DNA of 64,000 nt, from the NCBI RefSeq assembly GCF_900258045.1, contig NZ_OGVD01000004.1:62001-126000 (forward strand), in the 5' to 3' direction. Both the position numbers and the translations under genes were made by a program. The DNA comes from Sphingorhabdus sp. EL138. Lineage in GTDB: Bacteria > Pseudomonadota > Alphaproteobacteria > Sphingomonadales > Sphingomonadaceae. Within the stretch, counting starts at the first letter, position 1, and every line of letters begins with the position of its first letter. Positions 53,128 through 60,848 of this stretch are shown in pieces. The notes below the pieces were generated by a model, which saw nothing but the letters and a program-made list of their open reading frames with translations, searched no databases and had not been told where the DNA came from.

Positions 53128-55188
53128 ATGAAGATTAGGGCAGCTTCCGACGTGGGCGGGACTTTTACCGATTTGGTATATTGCGAGTTGAATGACCAAA
53201 CGGGGGCTATTGAATCCATCCAGACTGAAAAAGCGCATACTACCCCTCCCGATTTTGAGAAAGGCGTTCTTAGTACGCTGAAAAAGGCGGACATCTCCTT
53301 CGCAGAAATGATATTTTTTGCTCACGGTTCAACCGTTGTCATCAATGCGTTGACCGAACGCAAAGGTGTGAAGACCGGACTGATAATGACTCGTGGTTTT
53401 CGTGATATACTGGAAATCGCACGCGGCAACCGGCCGGATTTCTTCAACCTGCGATATGAAAAGCCGGAAGCTTTCATCCCTCGTTATCTGCGCAGAGAAA
53501 TTACCGAGCGTTTGGACTATAAGGGCCAGGTGATAGAAAATCTGACTTTGAAAGAACTATCGCCCATTTTGGAAGACTTCAAGAAGGAAGGAGTAGAAGC
53601 GATTGCGGTCTGCTTGCTTCATTCCTACGCTAATCCTGATCATGAGCAGGAACTGGTCGGGAAGATTAAATCGCTCTGGCCAGATGTCGCGATTGTCGCG
53701 TCACACCAGGTATCACGAGAATGGCGTGAGTATGAAAGAAGCAATACAGCGGCTCTATGTGCATATGTGCAACCTATCGCCGAAAAATATCTCTCCAATA
53801 TGGAGGACGCGCTGCATAATAACGGCTTTGACGGTTCGTTTTATGTCATGCGATCTAATGGCGGCATAGACACTGTAAAATCGGTGAAGGAAATTCCGAT
53901 CACCGTGGTGGAATCCGGGCCAGCTAGTGGTGTGCTGGGGGCCGAAGCACTCGGCAAGCTGCTGGGCATCGAAAATATCATTGCCTTTGATATTGGTGGG
54001 ACAACGGCGAAATGCTCGTTAATTGATCAAGGCCGCGTTTCGGTAACTAGCCAGTATATGATCGAGAAAACCCCACTATCTTCGGGTTATCCAATCATGA
54101 CGCCCGTGGTCGATATTGTTGAAATAGGCAATGGCGGCGGTTCCGTCGCTTGGCTCGACGATCATGGAAAAATGCATGTCGGACCGCAAAGCGCGGGCGC
54201 GCTGCCTGGACCTGTGGCCTATGGCAAGGGTGGAATTGAGCCGACCACTACCGATGCCAATTTGATGCTTAACCGTATCAATCCCAATTATTTCATTGGC
54301 GGAGAAATTCAGGCGGACATGGAAAAAGTCCGTTCGGCCTTTGAAAAACTGGGTGATCCGGTGAATTTAGGGCCGCAGGAGGCCGCCCGCGGCGTTATTC
54401 GCATTGCTAATCACAATATGGCCAATGCTTTGAAGTTGGTTTCAATCAACCGTGGTTATGATCCGCGTGATTTTACATTGGTTGCCTTTGGCGGCGGCGG
54501 CGCAATGCATGCGACTGCGCTGGCCAAGGACTTGAATATCCCGAAAGTTGTCGTGCCTGCGCATAGTGCAGTATTTTCTGCTTTGGGAATGCTGCTATCT
54601 GACCTGCGCCGTGATTACATCCGCACAAGCCCAATGCCGCTTGATATATTGCAAGCCGCAGCCATTGGTAAGACTATTTCGGAAATGGAAGATGAGGCTC
54701 TGGCTTCCTTCGCTGAGGAGGGCTTCAGCAATGATGATATCTATTTCGAGCGCTTTTTGGATATGCGCTACGAAGGACAGGAACATTCGATGCGCGTGCC
54801 AATCGCATCTTCGAAAATCGCTGAAAAAAACGTGGATCTACTGCACCGTGATTTTGGCAATGCCTATGAACGTGAATATACATATCGGCTGGATAGCGAT
54901 GTAGAAATTGTGAGTTTCCATCTTGCCGCCTATGCGCAGATCGAGAAGCCCGAACTTTCTCCCATTGCAGAAGACAAGGATGTCGCAAACGCCATTAAGG
55001 AAAAGCGCGATGTTGATTTTGATGAATCAGGTGTTGCCGAGGCGGTAATCTATGATCGCGATAAATTGGGCGCTGGAGCAGAGATCCAAGGCCCAGCTGT
55101 TATTGAGGAATCAGGCTCGACTACCGTCATTTTTCCTGACCAGTCAGCCACAGTCGATAGATTTGGTAACCTGCATATTGCAATATAG
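53128..55188 (+). CDS. Hydantoinase/oxoprolinase family protein, HyuA-type subunit
   Basis: A 686-residue protein. The open frame begins earlier, but the family start is ATG 53128 (MKIRAASDVGGTFTD). The N-terminal Hydant_A_N domain has DVGGTFTD; the ASKHA ATPase domain has AFDIGGTTAKCSLI and GNGGGSVAWLD; a C-terminal domain follows. Family members (5-oxoprolinase, N-methylhydantoinase, acetone/acetophenone carboxylase, caprolactamase) use ATP to activate a carbonyl for hydrolysis or carboxylation. The next gene codes for the B subunit. It is cytosolic; the substrate is probably brought in by the preceding receptor. Confidence 0.87.
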   Translation: MKIRAASDVGGTFTDLVYCELNDQTGAIESIQTEKAHTTPPDFEKGVLSTLKKADISFAEMIFFAHGSTVVINALTERKGVKTGLIMTRGFRDILEIARGNRPDFFNLRYEKPEAFIPRYLRREITERLDYKGQVIENLTLKELSPILEDFKKEGVEAIAVCLLHSYANPDHEQELVGKIKSLWPDVAIVASHQVSREWREYERSNTAALCAYVQPIAEKYLSNMEDALHNNGFDGSFYVMRSNGGIDTVKSVKEIPITVVESGPASGVLGAEALGKLLGIENIIAFDIGGTTAKCSLIDQGRVSVTSQYMIEKTPLSSGYPIMTPVVDIVEIGNGGGSVAWLDDHGKMHVGPQSAGALPGPVAYGKGGIEPTTTDANLMLNRINPNYFIGGEIQADMEKVRSAFEKLGDPVNLGPQEAARGVIRIANHNMANALKLVSINRGYDPRDFTLVAFGGGGAMHATALAKDLNIPKVVVPAHSAVFSALGMLLSDLRRDYIRTSPMPLDILQAAAIGKTISEMEDEALASFAEEGFSNDDIYFERFLDMRYEGQEHSMRVPIASSKIAEKNVDLLHRDFGNAYEREYTYRLDSDVEIVSFHLAAYAQIEKPELSPIAEDKDVANAIKEKRDVDFDESGVAEAVIYDRDKLGAGAEIQGPAVIEESGSTTVIFPDQSATVDRFGNLHIAI

Positions 55189-55200
55189 GAAAGGTTCAAC

Positions 55201-56886
55201 ATGGCTAAAGAAGACTTAGCGCCAAAGGTGGCGGAACATGACCCTATAACGATTGAGATCATACAAAGCTCGCTGCGCTCTATCACCGATGAGATGTTCG
55301 CTACTATGCGCAAGACGGCGATGAGTTCCGTCATTTACGAAGTACTCGATTTCGGTGTCGCGATGATGGACGCTGATGGTGAACTGGCCAGTTCGGGGTC
55401 CGGTATTCCCAGCTTTGTCGGTATGCTGGCGCCAGGTATTAAATCGGTAAGGCGGAAATTCACAAAGCCTGATGACATCAAGCCAGGTGATGTTTTTGCG
55501 ACCAATATCCCGCACCATGGCGGCGTTAGCCATCTAAATGATGTCGTGTTGATGCAGCCTGTATTCTTCAATGGCCAAATTATAAGCTGGCTCGCCAACA
55601 AGGCCCATTGGGTTGACGTTGGTGGCACCTTTCCGGGCAGTATCAGCGTAGATGCGCTGGATATCTATCAAGAAGGTCTGCAACTGCCGTGCATAAAGGT
55701 GATTGATCAAGGAAAAGAAAACCAGGCAGTTATTGACATTATGGCGGGCAACTCCCGTGTGCCGGATATCACTGTTGGAGATTTTTGGGCAGGCATTGCC
55801 TCTATGCGTTCAGGCGAAAAACGTTTGCAGGCGCTCATTGAGAAATATGGTGATGAAACGGTGCGTTATGCGATAGCGGACTATATTGCTCTAGGCGAAG
55901 CTATGGCTCGCACTGAGCTCAAAAAGCTGCCGATGGGTGTCTATTCGGCGACCGAAAAGCTGGAGGATGGCCGTGTTGTGAAGGCGGTTGTGACAATCAC
56001 CACAGATGCTTTTACGGTCGATTTGCGTGGTAATCCCAAACAGGGTAAAAATGCGCTGAATTCATCCTTGGATGCTACTATTGTCGATGCTCAAATGGTG
56101 TTCAAAGCACTGACGGACCCCCAATCTTTTGCCAATGCAGGGTCGTTTCGACCGGTTGAAGTTTTAACTGATGAGGGGTCTATTTTCAATGCGCAATATC
56201 CCACCGCGATGGGGGTATATTATGAAACCGGTATGATCCTGTTTGACCTTATCTGGAAAGCTTTGGCACCATTCATGGAGCAGCATCTCACAGCTGGCCA
56301 CTATGGTTCAATCTGCGGAACATTTCTGGGCGGTAAACATCCTGATACTGGAAAGGAACATTCGATTGTCGAGCCACAATTGGGCGGCTGGGGCGCAAGT
56401 TTGGATCGTGACGGCGTGAACGCACTTTATACTGGACAGCATGGCGAAACCTTTAACGTACCTGTCGAGGTCGCTGAACAGCGCAACGGACTGATGATTG
56501 ATCGCTTGTGCTTGAATGATGCACCGGGCGGTGAGGGTCAATATATTGGCGGTAAGGGAATAAATCTCGACTACCGTATCCTCGGCGATGATTGGTGGAT
56601 TTCGATGACCTATGTCCGCTCCGAAAGTGGTCCATGGGCCCTGGAAGGGGGAAGGCCGGGTAGCACCAACTATATCAATGTGGTCCGCAAGGATGGCAGT
56701 GAAAAACGCTATTCGTCTTGCACTGCCTTGCCGCTTGAAAAAGGTGATGTCGTGCAAGTGGTGACGGCCAATGGCGGCGGCTATGGGCCACCACAAAAAC
56801 GCGCGAAAGACAGCGTTTTTTCTGACATCAAAAATGGTTACATAACAGCAGAACGCGCGCGCTATATTTATGGTACAGAAGCCTGA
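55201..56886 (+). CDS. Hydantoinase/oxoprolinase family protein, HyuB-type subunit
   Basis: A 561-residue Hydantoinase_B protein; AGGAAAGG precedes the ATG. Conserved features: DPITIEIIQSSLRSITDEM at the start, ATNIPHHGGVSHLNDVVLMQPVF and NKAHWVDVGG with probable metal-binding His and Asp residues, and a C-terminal VTANGGGYGPPQKR. It forms a complex with the HyuA-type protein coded 12 bases upstream. The lack of a third small subunit and of biotin-carboxylase genes argues for amidohydrolase rather than carboxylase action; this is inference. Confidence 0.87.
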   Translation: MAKEDLAPKVAEHDPITIEIIQSSLRSITDEMFATMRKTAMSSVIYEVLDFGVAMMDADGELASSGSGIPSFVGMLAPGIKSVRRKFTKPDDIKPGDVFATNIPHHGGVSHLNDVVLMQPVFFNGQIISWLANKAHWVDVGGTFPGSISVDALDIYQEGLQLPCIKVIDQGKENQAVIDIMAGNSRVPDITVGDFWAGIASMRSGEKRLQALIEKYGDETVRYAIADYIALGEAMARTELKKLPMGVYSATEKLEDGRVVKAVVTITTDAFTVDLRGNPKQGKNALNSSLDATIVDAQMVFKALTDPQSFANAGSFRPVEVLTDEGSIFNAQYPTAMGVYYETGMILFDLIWKALAPFMEQHLTAGHYGSICGTFLGGKHPDTGKEHSIVEPQLGGWGASLDRDGVNALYTGQHGETFNVPVEVAEQRNGLMIDRLCLNDAPGGEGQYIGGKGINLDYRILGDDWWISMTYVRSESGPWALEGGRPGSTNYINVVRKDGSEKRYSSCTALPLEKGDVVQVVTANGGGYGPPQKRAKDSVFSDIKNGYITAERARYIYGTEA

Positions 56887-57049
56887 GTTACAGTGAGATC
56901 GAACGAGCATCCCAGAAACATGTTAAATATGAAACACCGGTAGAACGCTTCGGTGCATGTGCTGCGATCGCCCGTTGAAACCGCAGGACAAAGATGACAC
57001 TGGTCCACACTAACCCTTATATTTTTTGGTATGCTGATCTGATGTCCGA

Positions 57050-57883
57050 TCAGGGGTTCAAAACATGTCTCACTGTTTCTACCGTAGTTGGTGCACCACC
57101 GGTATATCTCTCGCAGTTCAATATCACGCGCTCCATTTGTCGGAGGTCGCGCTTCACTCTCGGCTGGTTAAAAAAGCCAACTAGGGTTTTGATGGCGGCT
57201 TTGTCGGTTATGCCTTTTGCCTCTGCGATCATTGCCAAATCATCGTTAGATAGATTGGCATAGGTCAACTGCTCTTCGTATAGCAGTCGGCTCCTAACCG
57301 CTCCTGCAATCACACTGTCGCGGCCAAGACTTTCATCAAGTGCAAATTCATTATTGCCGATAAAAATTAAGCCGAGTGGAATTGGTCCAGTTGTTCTGTC
57401 CCTATCATTAAAATCGCGCAGCATTTCGATGGCTTCGCGAGAAAGCCTCTGCGCTTCATCAAAGATGATCGTTATCGGATAGTGAACGTCCAAATCGTCA
57501 AGGTCGTTTGGATCGCAACGCTTATAGACAAGATTGAAAACCATCTGTCGAAGCTGCCAAAGGGAACCGCTTAGCTGCATTCCGCCACGCTCTCCGTTTT
57601 CCATACGCATGGTTTCAGCGATACGTTGCAAGATCGACCGGGCCGTGGAACCTTGTTTGTTTGTCCCGTTTTCAACTTTCACAACTATGAATTCACCGAA
57701 TCTGTCTTCTGTTTTTCTCGTTAATTCGTTGATTGTCGTTGTTTTACCAATTCCCCACGGTCCGGAAATGACAGATATCCCGCGCCGTTCATGCGTATCC
57801 TGCATCACTCTCATCAACAGACGGACTACAGAAGTTCCAACGATTTTGCTTTCTGTCCTAGGTTTTAGTTGAACGAGGCCCAC
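57050..57883 (-). CDS. MuB/TniB-type AAA+ transposition ATPase
   Basis: A 277-residue AAA+ protein; GTG start at 57883, overlapping the transposase gene by 26 bases. Walker A GPWGIGKTTTINEL, Walker B ITIIFDEAQRLS, sensor 1 FIGNNEF and an arginine-finger region VRSRLLYEE. Such ATPases select target DNA and activate the DDE transposase. The length is near that of TniB and MuB. It is the last gene of the minus-strand transposition operon. Confidence 0.87.
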   Translation of the reverse strand: MGLVQLKPRTESKIVGTSVVRLLMRVMQDTHERRGISVISGPWGIGKTTTINELTRKTEDRFGEFIVVKVENGTNKQGSTARSILQRIAETMRMENGERGGMQLSGSLWQLRQMVFNLVYKRCDPNDLDDLDVHYPITIIFDEAQRLSREAIEMLRDFNDRDRTTGPIPLGLIFIGNNEFALDESLGRDSVIAGAVRSRLLYEEQLTYANLSNDDLAMIAEAKGITDKAAIKTLVGFFNQPRVKRDLRQMERVILNCERYTGGAPTTVETVRHVLNP

Positions 57884-59852
57884 GCGCTTTCTCCCATCTC
57901 TCTGTTTCTTCCATCTGTCGCGCTATGCGCCGCTCTTCGACCGTTGGTTGTGCCTTGCGTTTCGTTTCCCTATCAAACCGGGCATCCGCTAACTGCCTTG
58001 CTCGTTCGGATTGAGAGAGTTCGATTAAAGGAGCGGGTGCAGCTTTGCTTGGAATATTGATGATGCGGCGTGCCATAGTGGCTTTGGCGTTGATATTCAC
58101 TGCTGCCTGTTTTGATCGTTTGACGGCTTTCTCGTTTTTCGACTGCAATCGACTTGTTTCAATAGCGCCCGAAATATTGCCAGGGAGGTGCAAAATTTCT
58201 GGCTCAGTGGCAACCCATCCATGGTCTGGGATTTTGGCCAATGGATAAGAACCGCGCCGATAAGGAATCGCGACTGGGATGGTTTGACGATTTGGTAATT
58301 CTGGATGCCGGTATCTTCCGCCGCCGTAGGAAATGACGCCGCGATCAACCTTTCGTGTGGAAAATTCACAAAAGGCAGCATCGAGCGTGAGCGTATCAAC
58401 ATTGACTGGACGCCAGCCATTATCAAGATGATCATGGTAGCATTGTGTTGGGCTAACGCCTGCAAAAGGACCGCTGCGTATTTCCCAGCTTTCAAAATCG
58501 GCAATCCGTTCCAAGGCTTCTTGCACAAACTGATCAAATGAGCCGGAATAAGGCTTTGTTGACTTGCCAACATTTTGGGTTTTCTTATTCATCCGATCGC
58601 CACCGGCCCAGCCTTCCATTTGCGAAAATACTGCACGGTCCAGTTTCGCAAATTTGCTTTCAATGGGCTTGGATGCCCCGGAATATGGCTTGGCATTGAT
58701 AATCGTGCGAATACCTTCGTCAGCGATCATCGCTAGTGCCGACCGGATTTTGTCGAACATTTTGTATTCAGAGCCATTATCGCGATAGACTTGCTGCGGA
58801 AAACCCCAATGAGGGTCGCTTACCATTCGCAAAAAGCCATCCAGAACATGTTCTTGCCGAATGCCTTCGCCCTTATTTAGGGTAACAAAATGGCAGAATA
58901 TTCGGTGGGTTCCAGTGTCCATGAAACCGATAAGCTTTGGCCAAGTCTCGCTGCCATCGGCTCGGCGAACAATGCAGTCTAGCGGTTTCACGTCCATGAC
59001 GATTTGTTCCATTGGCTGGAACGTTCGGTTATCGCGACGGATGCGGGGTTTCATGTCATCAAAGAGCTTGCGATCATTCTGGTAAATGTCGACGATCCGC
59101 TGGCTTTCCGATTGCATGATGCGCCGCCTTGATAGTTTGCATGCGGACTTGGGCAGAGGACAGCCGCGTTTTTCACATTCCATTTGAAGGGCCGTCTGTG
59201 ATTCTAACTGGACACGCCACCATCCATGTCGCTGCGAGGGGCTTTGCCAGTATGCAGCTATAGTGCCGTCAATCCAGTTCGATAGTTCTGGGAGTTCACT
59301 AGCAAGATACCCGGCTTCCACAAAAGCTTTGTCGAAAACGCGCGATACATGCACTCGCCGTTGGCCAGCATTGGACGGGCGTTTGTGCGCGAGAGCATTT
59401 ACATCACCGCCACTGTCCGTCAGTTCCTTACAATAGCGTTGCAGGGTACGAACGGTCTTTCTGTATTTTTTTGCGGCGCGCTGAAGTTCAAATGTGCGTT
59501 CTGGCGTGCCGGGCGGATAATCTAGCGCCTCGTTTATCATTTCCAGCCGGCGTTCAATTATCGAGCCCTGGTTTGCAGCTGGAATAGGGCGATAATATTC
59601 GACGATCTTAGAAGGCTCTGAGCGATCGATAAGAAGCTTCTGATAGGTCCATGGAAGACTGCTAAGCAGAACTTCATATCGTTTTCCTGCTGCACCGCCG
59701 CGCCCGTTAACAATTCGGACTACCAGCCTTGCTTCCTTCCAAAGTCTGCCAGATTTTGCATTACGCAATATACGATTTGCAGATTGCCGTCGAAATCCTA
59801 CTAAATCAGCAAATTCGGGACTCGAGAGCCATTGACCATCTTTCTGGATCAT
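57858..59852 (-). CDS. MuA-type DDE transposase
   Basis: A 664-residue protein, the same size as phage Mu MuA. The N-terminus is a winged helix of the Mu type (LSSPEFADLVGFRRQSANRILRNAKSGRLW, AGKRYEVLLSSLPW), next a HTH region (YRKTVRTLQRYCKEL), then the catalytic core. The DDE residues are Asp in MEQIVMDVKPLD, Asp in QVYRDNGSEY and Glu in GASKPIESKFAKLD. A Mu-type beta-barrel and a basic C-terminal tail follow; the tail should contact the ATPase. The frame is intact. Confidence 0.9.
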   Translation of the reverse strand: MIQKDGQWLSSPEFADLVGFRRQSANRILRNAKSGRLWKEARLVVRIVNGRGGAAGKRYEVLLSSLPWTYQKLLIDRSEPSKIVEYYRPIPAANQGSIIERRLEMINEALDYPPGTPERTFELQRAAKKYRKTVRTLQRYCKELTDSGGDVNALAHKRPSNAGQRRVHVSRVFDKAFVEAGYLASELPELSNWIDGTIAAYWQSPSQRHGWWRVQLESQTALQMECEKRGCPLPKSACKLSRRRIMQSESQRIVDIYQNDRKLFDDMKPRIRRDNRTFQPMEQIVMDVKPLDCIVRRADGSETWPKLIGFMDTGTHRIFCHFVTLNKGEGIRQEHVLDGFLRMVSDPHWGFPQQVYRDNGSEYKMFDKIRSALAMIADEGIRTIINAKPYSGASKPIESKFAKLDRAVFSQMEGWAGGDRMNKKTQNVGKSTKPYSGSFDQFVQEALERIADFESWEIRSGPFAGVSPTQCYHDHLDNGWRPVNVDTLTLDAAFCEFSTRKVDRGVISYGGGRYRHPELPNRQTIPVAIPYRRGSYPLAKIPDHGWVATEPEILHLPGNISGAIETSRLQSKNEKAVKRSKQAAVNINAKATMARRIINIPSKAAPAPLIELSQSERARQLADARFDRETKRKAQPTVEERRIARQMEETERWEKARGPRSTKT

Positions 59853-60058
59853 GAGGTAATTAACCTAAACTCCAATCTCTTCTTTGCACTTTCGGGAACC
59901 GAACGCCTTCGCCGCCATTGTGATTCGGTTGATTGATTTTTCCCCAGAAATCGAGCAAGTTGAGCGTCGGTTTCGCATTGCGCCTTTTGCTTCATATCCA
60001 CAATTTCTGCATCCACTTGTTTTGAACGAGTGTTGCTTTTGGTCATAAATACACCCAT
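59849..60058 (-). CDS. Small CI-type HTH protein, first gene of the transposition operon
   Basis: A 69-residue protein (ATG 60058; ATG 60046 also possible) with a CI-repressor type helix-turn-helix, TDAQLARFLGKNQSTESQWRRRRSVPE. The stop overlaps the transposase start by four bases, so it is in one operon with it. By position it resembles the Ner-like negative regulator of Mu-type elements. Confidence 0.7.
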   Translation of the reverse strand: MGVFMTKSNTRSKQVDAEIVDMKQKAQCETDAQLARFLGKNQSTESQWRRRRSVPESAKKRLEFRLITS

Positions 60059-60090
60059 CAGAGATTACTAAACACGACAGGCAATGACAT

Positions 60091-60124
60091 GAATGACACC
60101 AATATTCAATCTTTAATGTCATTC
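60091..60124. promoter_or_regulatory. Inverted repeat between the divergent element regulators
   Basis: GAATGACA (60091-60098) and TGTCATTC (60117-60124) are exact inverted copies 18 bases apart, and a further ATGACA precedes. They lie between the two divergent HTH genes if the right-hand gene starts at 60155, and are good operator candidates. Confidence 0.5.
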
Positions 60125-60154
60125 CTCTGCCCTCATGAAGATGAGGGAGTTCCA

Positions 60155-60601
60155 ATGTTTATTGGATGTGTTGCAAAAGCCCTAGGATCAGCAAAGGATA
60201 GGACGGTTGCACTTACCATTGGAGTTTCATCAGCCACCATTGCAAACTGGAAACGCCGTAATCGCATACCTGACGACTACCAAGTTTGGCTCAATACCAC
60301 TCTAATTAAAAAAATTGTTGGCTATAATAGACAATACCCAAAAACCGAACTTGAAGCTCGAATTGCACTTTTGAGGCTTTTAAAGGAAACGGATGGAGAT
60401 CCTTATAAACTTGGTATCAAAGGAGAGGTCGCCGTTGCAAATTCTATGCCCGGATTGCTTGCGCTCTCTCAGTTTCTACTAGACAGAATGTATGTTACTT
60501 GCCGAGATGAGAGCGAAGTTACTGTTGAACGGTTATGTGATCTTTTAAAGACTGCCATGTTTTTTGCTCGGCGTGCCGATCATATCAGGGCGTTCCACTA
60601 A
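60155..60601 (+). CDS. CI-like HTH repressor of the mobile element
   Basis: ATG 60155 is chosen over 60089 because AGGGAG lies five bases upstream and the HTH begins at once; the product has 148 residues. HTH: DRTVALTIGVSSATIANWKRRNRIPDDYQVWL. The C-terminal part is helical and of unknown fold, perhaps for oligomerisation. It is divergent from the transposition operon, like the repressor of a temperate transposing phage, and likely keeps the element silent. Confidence 0.68.
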   Translation: MFIGCVAKALGSAKDRTVALTIGVSSATIANWKRRNRIPDDYQVWLNTTLIKKIVGYNRQYPKTELEARIALLRLLKETDGDPYKLGIKGEVAVANSMPGLLALSQFLLDRMYVTCRDESEVTVERLCDLLKTAMFFARRADHIRAFH

Positions 60602-60715
60602 TTCGGCGTTCCCAAAAGGTTCCCAATACGACAAACTATAGGAACAATTTTCAGGATTTCCGCTATTTCCGATTGGGAACACCAATAGTTTGCTTTTGGT
60701 TCCCATTGTCCCAGC

Positions 60716-60779
60716 GACAGATTGATCTTTAGAGACAATTCTGAGTCCGACGACAAATCATAATGGTTCACCGATGACA
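60716..60779. repeat. Right-end array of GACA/TGTC motifs of the transposon
   Basis: GACA starts at 60716, 60734, 60752 and 60776, spaced 18, 18 and 24 bases. The last two read CCGACGACAAAT and CCGATGACAAAT. On the minus strand, running into the element, these are TTTGTC(G/A)TCGG sites. A further ACGACAAACT is at 60628. The 60746-60767 part matches the left end. They look like transposase-binding sites. The 247 bases from 60602 to 60848 hold no gene I can support. Confidence 0.6.
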
Positions 60780-60848
60780 AATTGAAAAAGCGCTTCCATC
60801 GAAGTTCGCGGATCACCATTGTCAGCCGCTCGATATTCACTTACATGA

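Larger units (their letters stand above)
30935..60779. mobile_element. Mu-like transposon of about 30 kb with non-phage cargo (approximate ends)
   Basis: The right part carries a MuA-type transposase, a MuB-type ATPase and CI-like regulators. A 22-base sequence at 30942-30963 (ACCATTA, one base, GATTTGTCG, two bases, GGA) is found inverted at 60746-60767 with 19 of 22 identities. Further TGTC motifs stand at both edges. All genes between are accessory in type and more A+T rich than those outside. No capsid, tail or lysis genes are seen. Exact termini and a target-site duplication could not be fixed; the coordinates are the outermost TGTC motifs. The alternative is a small element at 56.9-60.8 kb next to an unrelated island. 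Confidence 0.6.

Noticed and set aside
60598-60840. 80-codon minus-strand frame at the right end of the element
   Set aside because: Its Ser-Ser-rich parts come from the TGTC site array; no ribosome binding site or family match is apparent.
30926-60846. CTTACAT at 30926-30932 and 60840-60846 as a target-site duplication
   Set aside because: The 7-base match is attractive, but the sequences that would then form the two element tips are not inverted repeats of each other and the right copy lies 61 bases outside the outermost site. The ends stay unresolved.
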